Shown: one piece after another, positions 23,681 to 37,200 of the stretch | Layout: each line of letters starts with the position of its first letter | Numbering within the stretch: the first letter of the stretch is position 1 | NCBI GenBank assembly: GCA_026874595.1 | Contig: CM049309.1 | Coordinates: forward strand, 13,568,576-13,632,575 | Source of the DNA: Sipunculus nudus | Lineage: Eukaryota > Annelida > Sipuncula > Golfingiida > Sipunculidae | DNA length: 64,000 bases | Direction of reading: 5' to 3' | Notes under the pieces: generated by a model | Databases searched by the model: none | Seen by the model: the letters and a program-made list of their open reading frames with translations, nothing else | Told to the model about the DNA's origin: nothing | Program-made: the position numbers and the translations under genes

Positions 23681-26409
23681 GAGCAGGATGGAAAGATAAT
23701 CATATAAGAAAAAGAAGAAACAGTTTGGCATTGGACTTAAGCTATTGGTACTAAGTATTGACTTCCCAATAACACTGAAGAACATAATTTGTTCTCCCAT
23801 GCAAGGGCACTTTTAATTAATAAAGAAAACAGCATAAGCTCAGGTGTGAGTTCATCTATGGAGGTTACTGGATAAGTTAGTAGTGTGAGTTCTAGATGAA
23901 CTCTCACAGAGTTATAAAACTCAAGATGAATGAGGGCACTTCATGAGAAAATGTCCGGCTTTGAGTAAAGGATGAACATTTAGACGAAAAAAATCTGTTG
24001 GTTTTATTATCAAATGAATAATCAGAAAAAAAATTTGATAGAGTTTGAAATCTCAAAATGTTTAAGGGAACTCATAAAATAATCCTTTTTTATTAAAATA
24101 ATAAAAAATACTGAGTATGAATACTCAAATTATACAGAGGAAGTGTAGGTTTTGATATGTAGATGTCAGAGTAACAGCCACGAGTACTCGGCTGGAGGTA
24201 CTCGGCTGTAGATGAGGTTTGCTAAACAGGAGTTGGAGGAGGGTTCATTGTTGCTACTTTGGTACATGTACACCCATGTATATCCTGTTATATATTAAAG
24301 CATTTTCATCTTTTAAACATATGACGGAGCTTTTTCTGCATGATTCATCCTTGTCACATGTTATGTATATGCACATTTTTTGTACATAGGATTATACCAG
24401 TCCTTTTAAGATGTAGATCCAGGTGTTACTCCATAGGGCATTAAAGCAGTATCATCAGCCCTTGTCATGTATAAAGGTATATATACACATACATATATAT
24501 TTTTACCTCCAGTGCAACACCAAGCTGTGCTTTTGAGATGGAGGTGGGTTGGTCAGTACTGATAAAGGATGGTGTTTTTACAGAGATTGTTTGTTCATGT
24601 TCAGAAACGTACTAAACTGCCAAAATGTTAGCATTTCGTTACCAGCAAACTAAGGCTGTTGTCTAAAGATGAAGAATTTTTTTTAATGCAGATGCTAATC
24701 CTGTTGTCACAGTACTGGTCATTCTCACTGATTTCATTAGAATGCTTTTTTTTACACCTTGATTTAATTCTTGTACCTTACTCTTCAGACTGAATGTTCT
24801 GGTACCGTGATTCGGGCCCTCAGAACTCAGCTAGTTTTGTGGTATAGGTGCATTATACAGGGCTCACATTTTTAGGGCTAGAACAACAACTGAACGCACA
24901 TATTTATGCAGAAAAATGTTAGCTCAGTGCTTAAAAGGCACTCAACTGGTGAACCCACATTTGAATTTTTATGGATTTCAACATTTCTGTTTGTGAACCC
25001 ACATTTAATCTGTACATAGTGTACCCTCTTTTGGTATTTTTGTTGATAACATCGTGTAACATGTCCAGAAAAATAAGTCAATAAGTATGCTTATTTTTTA
25101 CTGCATATTTCTAAATTATAAAATACTATTATATATTATTTATATTATAATATAGTTTAAAACCTATATATTTGCATTAAACCCATTTTTTTGGTGGAGA
25201 ATTTGTGGGTTCACTTAAGTGTTCTAGCTGATCTATGTATGTTTATGATGAACCCCATTTAGTATATTTGTCAATGACATTACATTCATGTATCACATCA
25301 AGAAAAATGTAAAGAAATCATGCATATTTTTTCTGTTGAACTTATACAAACGATAAGATATTCATGTTATATCTATAGAAAAATATTGCAGAAGCCTCTT
25401 AGGCATTGAACCCACAGTTTTTAAAAATAAAAATGTGGTTTCTATTGTTGTTTAAGCCCCCTGAAGTTCAGGTCTGTATAATGCACATATACCAGTTGTA
25501 TTGACAAGGAAAAACTTGCCATTTTGCAAGCAACTGTTGTGACTTCATAATTCAAAGTAACTGTAGCAACTGTTGAATTGCTTCTTCCATATTTATGATC
25601 ATGCAGATTACATGGCAAAATATGCATTCTCCAATCATTGTCCTAACTTCTGCTTTTTCATCATTTAAAGCTTTCTATTTATAGGAGGTAATTATTTAGG
25701 TGAGGACATGTTGATCTTTTATGACTAAGTTGGACCAGCATTGGCAGCCCACATTTGCAACAGGGATTGAGAAAGTTGCTGTTGTACGACTATTAATATG
25801 ACGTTTGAGCTCTGCAAGATATGATGTAGCAGGGTGCCAGTCTGAATAATAGTTTGGTCCTCACATCTGCATGGAATTTAATTTCGAGACATTTGCAATG
25901 TCATTTTTCTCTGATGCCTTCATTGGTTGTGAATTTGCCCACCAGATGGCATCATTGTGACCTGGGTGTCTTTCTCCTGCACAAATTGAAACAGTCTGAG
26001 ACAGTGCAGACAACTTGATGGAAACAATTTTCAGCATAGCATATCACCAAAAATGGGTTTTCATCCTGCTGATATGTCAGCCCATTTTGACCTTTTCCAT
26101 ATGCTTTCCTAAGAAAATCTTAATGCCCATGGATGCTGTTTCATAAAGGATTCAACATACTGAAATCAAAAGGAGGAGAAGTTTATATTGAAGGAAGGAG
26201 ATATTTATATACTAATTACAATTCTGTTTCTTTAAATTTCCTTTATTTGCTACCTGCTTGCATTTTACATTGACTGTTTTTGGCTCTTGAAAAGCCTTGC
26301 TCATGTAAGGCACCACTACTTTGAGATTGTGATATAACTATTACAGCAGCAGTGATAATTACATGGGACAAAAATACCAAACAAAATGATAATGGACTGA
26401 CATATTTGG

Positions 26410-26620
26410 CTAAGTCACTGGATAGTCTCAGAGTGAGGTTGGGGGAATCAAGAGAGAGGCTTGGTAATCCAGAGTGAGGCTATATCCCAGAGAGAGGCTT
26501 AATCAAGATTGAGGCCTAATTCCAGAGAGAGGTTTAATAATCCCACAGGTAGGCCCTCATAATTTCAGAATGAGGCTTATCCCAGAGAGAGGATTCCTGA
26601 TGCCAAAGTTAGACTTGGCT
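26410..26620 (+). repeat. degenerate short repeat of CCAGAGAGAGGCTTAAT type
   Basis: About seven diverged units of 25-35 bp built on AGAG(T/A)GAGGCTTAAT(C). No coding or regulatory meaning is evident. Confidence 0.55.
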
Positions 26621-26653
26621 CAAACCCAGGATTGAGGAGCTGGGAAGATAAAC

Positions 26654-26790
26654 TGGTTACAGTAGAAAAGTAATGTAAATGGTTGACACCTTTTGAAAAA
26701 GACTAGCTGTGTGTGGGTTCTTGTACACAAGCTTTCGGGTGCTCGGCCCCCTTCCTCAGGTGTAAAAAAAGGTTATATGGTTACAGTAGA
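26654..26790 (-). mobile_element. 111-bp retroposed insertion with a 13-bp target duplication and hammerhead-like core
   Basis: The 13-mer TGGTTACAGTAGA occurs exactly at 26654-26666 and 26778-26790, bracketing a 111-bp insert. On the - strand the insert reads ACACCTGAGGA, a GGGGG...CACCC stem-loop, then CGAAAGCTTGTGTACAAG. CTGANGA, stem, GAAA is the catalytic-core layout of the hammerhead ribozyme, a motif known in Penelope-like retroelements and retrozymes. Stem III (CTTGT/ACAAG) is present, but the expected cleavage triplet and stem I are not clear, so it is probably degenerate. Confidence 0.5.
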
Positions 26791-27972
26791 CACTGGCTGC
26801 TAGCTCTACTGACATAGATGTCTGCAGTTTCATTTTGTAGTTTTTTTTTTACCACTGGTTTTAAATCATCATGTTGGCTTTCTTAATTCCTTTTTGTTTG
26901 GCTCAATTAAACTTGGTTAATGTCTGCATGTCTGCAGTTGCTGAAAGATACTGATATCATAGCAGTGTCTAAGTCATTTTTTTTTAGTATGGCTTGATTA
27001 CCATAACTGTTCTGATGAAAGTGTACTTGAACTTCTGCTTTGTAACATGTTTCATTTGTTTCTCTTCACTTCATATCCATGCATGTTTCTGCAGTCTGAC
27101 ATTCATTACTTAGGTAAATTTTACCTGGTATTATTGCTTATATTACTACAGTTACTCTTTTATTAGTATCAGTAACCATGGTAACTGCAGTTGGATTCTT
27201 GACAAATAAACTGTGGATTGATTGCTACTTTTCATTAAAGTCCCAATAGGATTATTTGTCAGTATGGTTAAATGTGAATAAGGCAAAGCTTTTAGCCTTG
27301 ATTAGAGGACCTTGAATTGTATTTGCATGACCTTGAACTGTAAAATATTGCCTTTTTTCCTTTGGATCTACACCTGAGGAGGAACAGTGAAGTGACTGGA
27401 GCGTGAACTTTGTGACCTCTGTGATATTTCATTCTATAAACATCAGTACATTAGTTTATTGTACAGATGCATGTGCTTCAATGAAATGAGTTGCTATTTT
27501 TTTATTTGTTCATTTATTGTAAATGTCATTCAGTATCATCAGGTTTTGATTCCATGGTGAGATGTGCTGTAAGATTCAAAACAAATCTTGACAAGGGGTT
27601 TCTTATCTCTTGAAATACATGTACTTGTATTATAAATTAAGCTTACTGGATTTAAGCTTCAAGATCAAACTAAATTAGGCATAGCAAAGTGAATGGCCAG
27701 TTAGCCTGCATATAACACCAATTATATCATTTAAATTTATCAGTTTCCACCAAAGTCAGTATTGACATTTTGTTAAAATTTGAGAAATGAGCTTACCAAT
27801 ATATTCTTAGTTCTAATATGTGACTAAAATGCAAAATATTGAAAGGAACCCAAGGATTCTGTTTGATTTTAAGGAGTACCATCAAACTGATCAAGTACCG
27901 TAATTTATGGTAAAAGTACTGTAGAACATAATGATGGTTAAGTTTTACCATAATGATGGTAAAATAACTTAA

Positions 27973-28127
27973 TATAGTCAAACCTTTTAATCCAGAATTT
28001 GATAATCTAGCATATTGTGTAATCGGGCTCTGACGCAGTTGGCTAGAACCAAATTCTTTAATTACAATAAACGGTATCCACATTATCTTAATCACGTATA
28101 TTGTGGGATTAAAGGAGTTTGACTGTA
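27973..28127. mobile_element. Tigger/pogo-like MITE, 155 bp
   Basis: The left end TATAGTCAAACCTTTTAATCC and the right end, whose complement is TACAGTCAAACTCCTTTAAT followed by CC, form imperfect terminal inverted repeats bounded by TA. There is no coding capacity. The TACAGT...AACC end type matches pogo/Tigger elements of the Tc1/mariner superfamily. Confidence 0.65.
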
Positions 28128-28891
28128 ACAGTAAAATATTGTAATGATTCCACTAAATCTTGGGTCATACTTAAGATGACACCAAATGAACAAGTCTGAA
28201 GGCAGCAAACCCTGATGTCAAAATTAATCTGAGTGGCTTCAGTATACCAAGAAGACAGTTACAAGTACTTGCAGAAAGCCAAAAATAGTCTATTAACTGG
28301 TGCTTCCAATAAAGTCTTAACACTATATATCAGGGGAAACAAAGAATGTATATATATACTATTGTTATAATTAGCAAAATCTTGAATTAAGCCATCAGAT
28401 AATGCAACTGACCTTGTTTATTTCTGCAATTGAGCTGTAAATAAGGTTAGAATTGGAAGCTGAGAATTTTTCATTAATTTCTGAAGAATAAAATTTCTGT
28501 GATTCTTGATTTTTCAGAGGTAAAGAATATGGACTTAATAGGTGCAGTTATATTGGTTTTACTAACATGGATTTAATATGTGCAGTTTTATTGATTTCAT
28601 TGATATGTAAACTGTTGTGCACTGAGATAGCCTTTGAAGCAGATTTATTTTAGTTTCTTAAGTTCAGGTTGCTGTAAAGCTACATGTGATTTCATAAGAA
28701 TTGATTTTCATCAGGCACAACGTGTACTTTTTTAAGGGTAAAACAGGTCTCTAAAGGGCCAGGGTTATTATTTCCCAACATTCCTTGTGACAAAATTAAG
28801 TTGAAAGATTGGCTCTCTCACATTATATTTTCCCTGGTTTCTACAAGCTGGTTTGTTAGTAGAACTAGACCCTGGTAATCATAATTTCTAT

Positions 28892-28997
28892 TACAGTGGA
28901 CCCCACAATTAGGACCCCTTTGGGGACTGACCAAAGTGTTCTTAATTATTGGGGTGTTCACAGTTGTGGAGTGGTCACGAGGTGGGGTTCCACTGTA
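28892..28997. mobile_element. Tigger/pogo-like MITE, 106 bp
   Basis: Left TACAGTGGACCCCAC and right GTGGGGTTCCACTGTA are inverted copies differing by one base. TA at each edge is the expected target duplication. Non-coding. Confidence 0.7.
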
Positions 28998-29827
28998 CTG
29001 TCATTTTCTGATCTGGGATCTGTTATTTGTAAAGGTTTCATGGAACCTATTGTAACAAAACAATGGATTTTCTGCAGTTATGTTTCTGTGAATATGGTGG
29101 CTGTTGCCAAGACACAGACTTGCTTATAATCGGAATGTAGGCCACCCTTGCTATTTGTTCCAAGAAGTTGTAGGACTATTACTTTAATGTTTGAATGAGA
29201 TCAGATACATCTTTTAGAGAAACATTTGAAACATTTTAATATCACTCAAGATCGCTAATTTCAGTGATTCCAGTGAAATATTTGATTAAATGGTATCTAT
29301 TATTTAATCAGTAGGGATTTATTTCTCTTAAAAAATGAATAAGATTGTAATTGATAATACACAAATAGTAAAAACTGATCAACAATCAAATAGCTGTTTT
29401 TTTTTTTCATGAGACTTTGACATTAAAGCAGCCATATTGCAATTATTAACCAATGAGATTACTGTTTTCTGCAGATCTGTTATAGAAAAATTTATCATCA
29501 ACATATTTAGAATATTAATACTGAGAGATTTCAGTGTTACCCAACAAAGGCAAATTTCTAAACAGTTGTTTGGTCAGTTCAGGGTTACACTGTGTACCAA
29601 TTTGTATATTGTTTGTTGGCAAATTTTTTGTGTCGTGTATGTTCCGCTTGATGGTAGAAATTGTACGATTCAGCGCAAAACACATTCACTTGAAATAAGC
29701 GTTTCCACATTGTATTTATGGGTACTTAAGGTACTTGTGGAAATAATGAAATGGCACTATCATTATTGTATAATACAACTATACCTTTTTTTCCTTTATT
29801 TTTGTCCCTTTGTGTTTGAAGACTGCA

Positions 29828-29870
29828 GAGCGCATAGAGACATACTTGCCAAACTCCTGAATGCTGGGTA
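29828..29870 (+). CDS. candidate terminal exon paired with 22086-22184
   Basis: After a long pyrimidine tract and GACTGCAG, one base completes the split codon left by the exon at 22184. The frame then reads AHRDILAKLLNAG and stops at TAG. AATAAA motifs near 30950 and 31690 could end the transcript. The 7.6 kb intron, short peptide and lack of a recognised homologue keep this tentative. Confidence 0.25.
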
Positions 29871-31029
29871 GCCCTGTGTGACTGAGCACCTTAATGGATA
29901 CTGCTTTTATTATTATTATAATTGTACATTAATTTGATTTATTTTTGTAAGGTCAGTGCAGGTAGCATAATTTAAGTGTGCATATACAAGTCTACAGCTG
30001 AAGCATACTTGTAAGTGTGCACATACAAGTCTACAGCTGGGCTCTTCTGACTGCATGATTTTACCAGTTAGTTTTGTTGCAGTTACGACAGTTCAATATT
30101 ATAACTAAAAGAAAACAGCCGACCAGATTTCTTTTTGTAATAGTACAGATAAAAGCCTTGGGGGAAAATTGAAAAATAATTAAATTGCTTCATAGCATCT
30201 CACACCAAGACTAACATGGCAAAATATCATTTTAACAATTAATGATATTATGTAACTGATCTAGGGTCATCATTGGAACTTCTGATTTAAGTACTGTCAT
30301 TCATTCAGTTTCACTCATCATGCATCATTTATAATAAAACATTTTAATATATGTGTCACATCATTTTAAAGATCAGTTCCAAACCCTATTCCACTGCCTT
30401 TCCATACGTCGTATCTTTGATCACTTTGTATACATCGGTATATTGTGTATACACACTAGTATACATTGTTCAGTACACATGTATAAGATTACTCATATTA
30501 AGTGTTCAATTCATATATAATGTATCCCATCAAATCCCATTTTACCATACCTATACCTAAGCTAACCTTAAATTATCGCTGTTAGACTTTTTTAAATGAC
30601 AGTCCTGATACTCAACCTATTCCTATATCTTTAAATATCACAAGCTTTAGCTTCGAGATGTTGTACTAATAAAGGAACGAACCAAATGATCCAAGTATGA
30701 TGTATGGAAAGGCAGAGCAGTGAAAATATACAGTTATCAATGGTACAGAAACAAAAATCTAAAAAGTCACATTTATCACTGTTTGTGTTTGAAATATTTG
30801 CTGTCGGCTTCATCCGTTTTACTCAGTTGGTGCTATCAAAAATAGACTTTGGTCTGTCAATATGATTTCTGTCATATGCATTTATCTTTATGCAAGCACT
30901 TATTTTCTGATTGGAAATTTATTTTGAAGTGCTGTTGCTGTTCTGCATGAATAAAATATTGCTTCAGAGTGTATTCATTTGGTTTACTTTTTATGTACAT
31001 TTTGTAACAGCAGAAGACCATAGAGAATA

Positions 31030-31051
31030 ATATATATATATATATATATAA
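31030..31051. repeat. (TA)n microsatellite
   Basis: Uninterrupted TA dinucleotides in AT-rich intergenic DNA. Confidence 0.8.
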
Positions 31052-32693
31052 ATTAATTACACATGGACAGTGGAACCACCTACTGATTTTGCCCTTGAAT
31101 TGTTCAAAATCTTTAATATTTGTCTATTATTACAATTTGTATATAAACATATAAATTGTTTTAAGCTATGAGGTTTCACTGTGGATGTGATTTATAAATA
31201 TATATATATGTATACACACACAGTTTTGTGAAAGTCATCTAAACATTTTCAGTAATCACATTTTAATGTTACTAAATGAATTTCACTGAGAAATCACTGA
31301 TCACTGTTTCCCATACATATCTCTTCTGAAAATAAACCCTGAAGTGAATTTTCAAAGAGATCATGCATATTAAGACAGAATTCAACATTTTGATGGGATA
31401 TTAGTCATTTAATAATCATTTATTGAACTATCACTCATCTCGCTAATTTTTCCCTTGAACTGCTTAGATAATTGACACTGAACTGTGTATGTATATATAT
31501 ATTAATTTATTATGATGTGTATGCATACACCATGCCTTTGTGTGTGCTGCCCAGCACTGGGTGATACCCCTATGTTACAAGGTTGCCTTGGTTCTACAGT
31601 GGTGCACAACCTGGTCATGATGTGCCCTTTGTATATGTTTCCATGGGAACCTGCTGGACCTGTACATATAATAAGTATGGTTGTTAAAATCAAACTAATA
31701 AAAGAGGCACAGGATCATCTATATTGGTCTCTTATGCCGTTTTCTTCGCTGTTTTCTCTTTTCAATGTATGGGAAAAATGTGTTTCTACATTTCTTACAA
31801 AATAATTCCATCACATACACTGATACAGTTGACTTCATGGTTATTGTAAGTATTAGCTGTATACCCTTAATTCTGGCTTGCAACATCCAGGTTTTCTATG
31901 GAGCGAATTCCCATAAGTGATAGGTTAGTTTTTAATAGATGGAGCTTAACAGCCCCTTCTCAAATAAATACATTTTTTAAAGATTTTGGAAAAAGTGGAC
32001 ACACTTGGCATTGTTGAGACCAAAAACAGGCATTTCCGATTTGTGCTACATAGGTTCTGTGTCAAATGCCACCACCTTCAATTATAATATAGGTGGTTTT
32101 TCTCATTGGCTCCTGAGAAAATAATATAATCAATCAGGCCATTTTTTTGCAGCTCAGAGCTGCATGAACTTGAAAACAAAACTTTTCTCACCCCAGTACC
32201 ATCTCTGAATACAGCTGTATGATTTTTAAGCTCCCATAAGCCAGACCAGATTTAAACTTGGATGAATATGTACATTAAGCAAGCCATATGATAAGCTGTA
32301 AAAACATTCACAAAGTAGACAAATTACGAACAACCCTAAACAGTGAAAAAATTAGTCTCCACATGAACAGTAAGGCAAGGGTTGAAGTATAAATGAATAG
32401 TTATGAAATAAGACTTCTGTAGAAATTATATTAATGGAATCCATGACTAAATTCTAGGATTACAAATTTTTTTCCTCATTATAACTTTCAATAAGTAATG
32501 AAGTACAAATGAATATTTTAAGTTAAAACATATTTTGTCTGTCATGGAGAAAACTGACGACTGCTTCACAAAGTGGCTTTATCCTGTCTTCAAAGATGGT
32601 AAAAATTAACGGATTTTGGAAGAAGAATTGTATACTTTGTTAAGTGTAACAGTAAACTGATAATAAAAATAAAGCTTCAGGTCAGAAAAAACC

Positions 32694-32699
32694 TTTATT
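32694..32699 (-). terminator. candidate polyadenylation signal for CDKAL1
   Basis: AATAAA on the - strand, followed by the U-rich GGTTTTTTCTG, about 1.4 kb after the CDKAL1 stop. ATTAAA variants lie closer (near 33546), so the site actually used is uncertain. Confidence 0.3.
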
Positions 32700-32811
32700 G
32701 CATTTCTGAAAACTTCCAGATTTGCAGTCCTCTGTACACGAATATATATATGTTCTATACATATTAATGTACAATATATTAATTATATTAATGTACAATA
32801 TATTATAACCT

Positions 32812-32867
<56 letters not shown>

Positions 32868-32876
32868 GTGTAAACA
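32812..32876. repeat. (TA)n microsatellite
   Basis: About 50 bp of TA dinucleotides with short interruptions. Confidence 0.85.
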
Positions 32877-34090
32877 TGTATGGATTCCTAACAGAGATAG
32901 TTCTTCTAGTTTTCTCAGTATGCACACATAATTTTGCATAGTCTCACACCTTTAACTGCACCATTGAGCTACATACATGGCATGCAATCATTGTCATTTC
33001 ATGGAAAGTGCTCACAGCAAGAACGGAACTACACGTTTCACTTTCTAGAGCAGCACTTGCACTTCTTCCTTCAAATTTCCCTTATTAGTCCCACATCAGA
33101 GCAACTAATCTGTTTAAGGTTCTGTGTGTTAGTATCCGTTTAAGTTTCTGTGAGCCTGTATCTTGAAATGTGAGTATGATTTTGTGATGGCTCCCTTTGA
33201 AAAAGTGCAGCTGTACTGTTCAAGGTCTGCGTGTGTTTGTTTGAAATTTGAAATAAATATAAAATGTGTGTCTGCCTGAAATGTGAAAACTGTCCAATAT
33301 GGCCTGTTCTTTGAACTATAAACTTAGCTGAATTATAAACTTGTATACACACTGGCACTATTGGCCTCATTTACTTGTCTCGTACCCTGTTACTACAAAA
33401 TTAGTATCATTAATTAAATAGTTATGGATCATTAAAATAAATAAATGCTGCACAATAAGCATCTTAAAAACAGGCAAAATACATTTCATAGTTTCCTGTG
33501 TCAAACCACTTATACCAGTCAGTACTTTTTCAAACCACTGTTTTTGTTTAATAGAGTACATTTGAACAATAATTATTATTTACAGTAACTACCACTTTTG
33601 CTTCTAAGTGCCATCTAGTATTCAATCGTTGAACAATTTAGTAGGAGTTTAAGATGAATATCTTTTCAATTAAATGTTAGCCAATTTGGATAATCAGTTG
33701 TTCTGCCCTGATTGATAAAATGGCTCAAGCATTAGTTTTAATACCATACACAATAACAGTCGAAAATTTAGCATTTTATACAACACTAGATGGCTCTGAT
33801 AACCAGTTATGATACATTTTACCATAAATATGCATAAGTACCCCAATTCCTCCAAATATGAGAAGAAAAGTTTTTAAAGTTTTGCTTTAAATTCCAACTG
33901 AATAAAATAATCTTGCATCAGAAGGTACAGGAACAGAATGGCAAAGAAAAGTAAAACGCATCCAGCTGTTGGGTTCAAATGCTTCAATGGAAGATCACAG
34001 CAGATCCTACAGTTTAATATTGTGACATTCTTAAATTTACCCGACCACAATAAAACCTCTAATTCCCATGTGCTCAGTTTATCTCCCATG

Positions 34091-34207
34091 TCACCTGTTT
34101 AGATAGCGATACAGAATTCTAGCTCCTACAAATGCTGTCAATGATAAAAAAGTCCACTTTAACAACAAATCTGTTGTCCTAGCATCATCAGAACTTTCTC
34201 CTTTTAT
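34091..34207 (-). CDS. CDKAL1: CDKAL1 terminal coding exon 14 (membrane anchor)
   Basis: 117 nt with a TGA stop at 34091-34093. A short polar linker leads to one hydrophobic segment, [20 protein letters not shown], ending NR. Family members are tail-anchored in the same way. Confidence 0.9.
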   Translation of the reverse strand: MKGESSDDARTTDLLLKWTFLSLTAFVGARILYRYLNR

Positions 34208-37200
34208 CTGTAAGTAGAAAGTTATTAGAATAATAATCATGAGTGTCATGGATATGTTATAAAGGTTTTATTAAACAAGTTTTAACTGCAATTAAAAGAA
34301 AACTGAAATCATTGATAAATATATTCAAGGTCTTATGCATGCCTTCAACAAATGCTTCTCAAGTTTACATAATTATTATTTTTGTTTTTCCTGTTTAACT
34401 GTACACTGAATAAAATATTGCATAAAAAAACTTATACAGAGAAACCAACTTTTTAATGCATATAGTTAAAGAATATACAATTTCCAAGAAATTACAAGAA
34501 TTTCTTTGAAAATAAACAAGCTATAGTCAGTCCAGAGAAGAAGGTAATTTTTAATCATGTTAACATCCATGATTATTATTTTCATAAATTTAAGCATCCA
34601 AGAATGTATATATAAAAGCATTAGACTTTGTCTTGAATATTTCTAAAGCTTAGACCACTACAATGGTAAATATAGTAACAGAATAATTATACAGCCGACA
34701 ATGTCACAACTATCATAAAAACATAGTAAACCAGGAAATTTAAACAGCATCATATCTTTCACCTGTGTTTCCAGTCCAGAGACTTCGCCACTCTTCAGTG
34801 GTGGAGGTACATTAATTGGTCTGGATGCCTGACCCTTTTTGAACAACTCTCCCTTCAGGTAATGTTTTCCTGCTGACGTGATCTGTACTTCAACCATGCG
34901 TCCCAACAGATTCTCATCCTTTGGCACTAAAACCTGTGCAATTAGAAATTTATACAGTAAATGATACCATCATTTATGATTATCTCCATCTAGTTACCAC
35001 AATATGTACCAAAGTATCTCCTAGGTAGAATATTATATGTACTGGGAGAATATATGTATTATTCTTAAAAATATATGGACAAAACGGCATATAAAATATC
35101 ACTCTACTAGAAAGCAATATTTTGGTGGAATCAATACAAGAAAAGTAAAGCAAAAATTTCATGCATTTTAAAATATAATGCTGCTGAAAATTAATTTTTC
35201 AATTTTTACCACAAATTTTAGGACAATACATGATAATAGTATGACTATTCTAGCAGAAGGTGAATTTAATATAAAATATATATATGTATAAGAAAAGAAC
35301 AGCAGTAAAACTGACCTGGTCGTAAGATTTATTGTGTCCGACATAATAACACTTGTCATGTGACACCTCTGTAACCAAAACACTCTGACGCTGTCCCACC
35401 TGAAAAGAAACCAGTTTCTGAACATCAAAAACACTGAACATAAAACAGGTCAGTATATGATTATTATTGCAACAACAATGCCTTTAATACTTGCTACTGC
35501 AACTTGTTATACACATTTGTATGTAAAACAGAACAAGGCACCCATGGGTCACTGTGCTCAGCTGTAATTGACCTTGAAGGTAAAAATCTAAAATAATATC
35601 AAATGGAGATAAAGTCTGAGATAGAGTCTGTTTTTATATGGGTCCTGTGATTAGTTTGAAGCCAAACTGTCTATCAAAACTGGAGTTATCATCTATAAAC
35701 TAATTTAAGGATGGATGGGCCCTGTAACCTTGATCTTTGACCTAAAAAAAATCAAAATATGTATCATTCCCTATTGGTAGGTCAGCTATATGTGCAAGAT
35801 GGAAAGATTGAGATGAAAAGATTGGCTTAAAATGCATCCACAATCTTCCTAATTAAGGGGGTCCTGTGACCCTGACCTTAGACCTCATGACCCCAAAATC
35901 AACAGAGTTCTTGCTTTAGAGGTGGGCCTTACATAAGTCAAGATTGAAATCCATATGTCAATCCTAACTGGAGTATCACCAGAAAACAAATTTCACGGAT
36001 ATACACAAAGACAGACAGATGGAAAGGGTGATCTGCTTGATCAAGAGGGACCCTTATAAACACCCAAAGTTTCAGGACAAAGATGAAACCACAATGGTGA
36101 ATCTGATAGCATCAACTTCATAAGGCAGTCAGGAAAAAAATGCATCAAAAATAGAAAAAATACAGGTGGCACCACCAGTCTTTAGGAACTAATCATAATT
36201 ATTAAACACACTGGGTTTCGAGACACTGGATGAAACCACAGCTGAGAAACTGACATAACTGCTGTCACTTGATGGTCTCAAAAACAGAAAAAAATTGTGA
36301 AAATTAGGAAAAAATATAGGTGGTGCCACCAGTTTTCAGGAACTTAGAAAACTATTCTCGGGGGTACTTCCATACACACTGATAATTTGGAAGATAGTAA
36401 GGATCTAACAACCCTCATGTCAATGACAAACACAAAACCTACACCTAATTACTGACATAATTCAAGAAAATGGTAACTATCACAGTGAAGAACCAAAATT
36501 TAAAGAGCTCAGTATTTACAATAACTAAATATATGCTTTAAAATATATATATACATGTAACATGAAGATGAATGTTACCTTATGGTTGTAAGGATGATAA
36601 GACTGGAATAATTCTGAAATTGCTTTTGTTCTTCTTTTCACCTGAAAATAGACATACCGGTAAGAAAAATTTAGAATTAAAAATAAAATTATTAAATACA
36701 GACCAAGTAAATTGACAAAAAATCATTACTACAGACATAAAAAGATAAGTGAATAATATATATTCTACATCTCAAGGTGTTGTTTAATGGTATCACAAAG
36801 CTTTGACTGAAGTACTGACTGAAACAGAAACATGTAAATGAACTAGCTTATATGTTAAACCCATCCCTATGATGATCATCAATGTCTTACTGTGTATGGC
36901 TGAACAAAGCTGTCAATCAATGAGTCCTTGGGGGGACATGATTGTTGGCGACAGACCAGTTTGTTGAGAATAATGGTGGTCTTCAATGGAAGAAAAATAT
37001 TTAAATGTTTGTCTGCTTTTTTTGAAGTGATACAAAAAAGTAAAACCTTAAATATATGAATGGTTGGGATTAGGGAGAGGGAAAATTTGTTTGGCTGTGT
37101 GAGGTTACATTTTTCAAGAAGTATACTGCTAGTACATTGATAGGTATGTTGGGCATATCATTATCAATGTTCCATTAAAATGCTAATCCTGGCATACAGT

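Larger units (their letters stand above)
22185..34090. other. intergenic stretch between the + strand gene and CDKAL1
   Basis: Apart from the features listed separately and a probable CDKAL1 3' UTR at its right end, this AT-rich stretch shows no supported gene. Sequence near 24.87-25.42 kb carries diverged tandem phrases (GAACCCACATTT). The part at 31.5-31.8 kb has a longer open frame and an AATAAA, but no splice context, and looks like transcript-end or chance sequence. Confidence 0.45.

Noticed and set aside
29437-29871. 144-codon + strand frame
   Set aside because: The peptide is AT-codon driven (Ile, Phe, Leu, Tyr, Cys) and spans a pyrimidine tract and acceptor. Only its last 14 codons are kept as a weak exon candidate.
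30351-31805. Possible + strand gene at 30.3-31.8 kb
   Set aside because: Frames are Tyr/Ile/Val/Cys-rich, lack splice partners, and sit among (TA)n runs and AATAAA motifs. At most transcript-end sequence.
34658-34927. 89-codon - frame starting MPKDENLLG as a separate small gene
   Set aside because: It is CDKAL1 exon 13 read into its intron.
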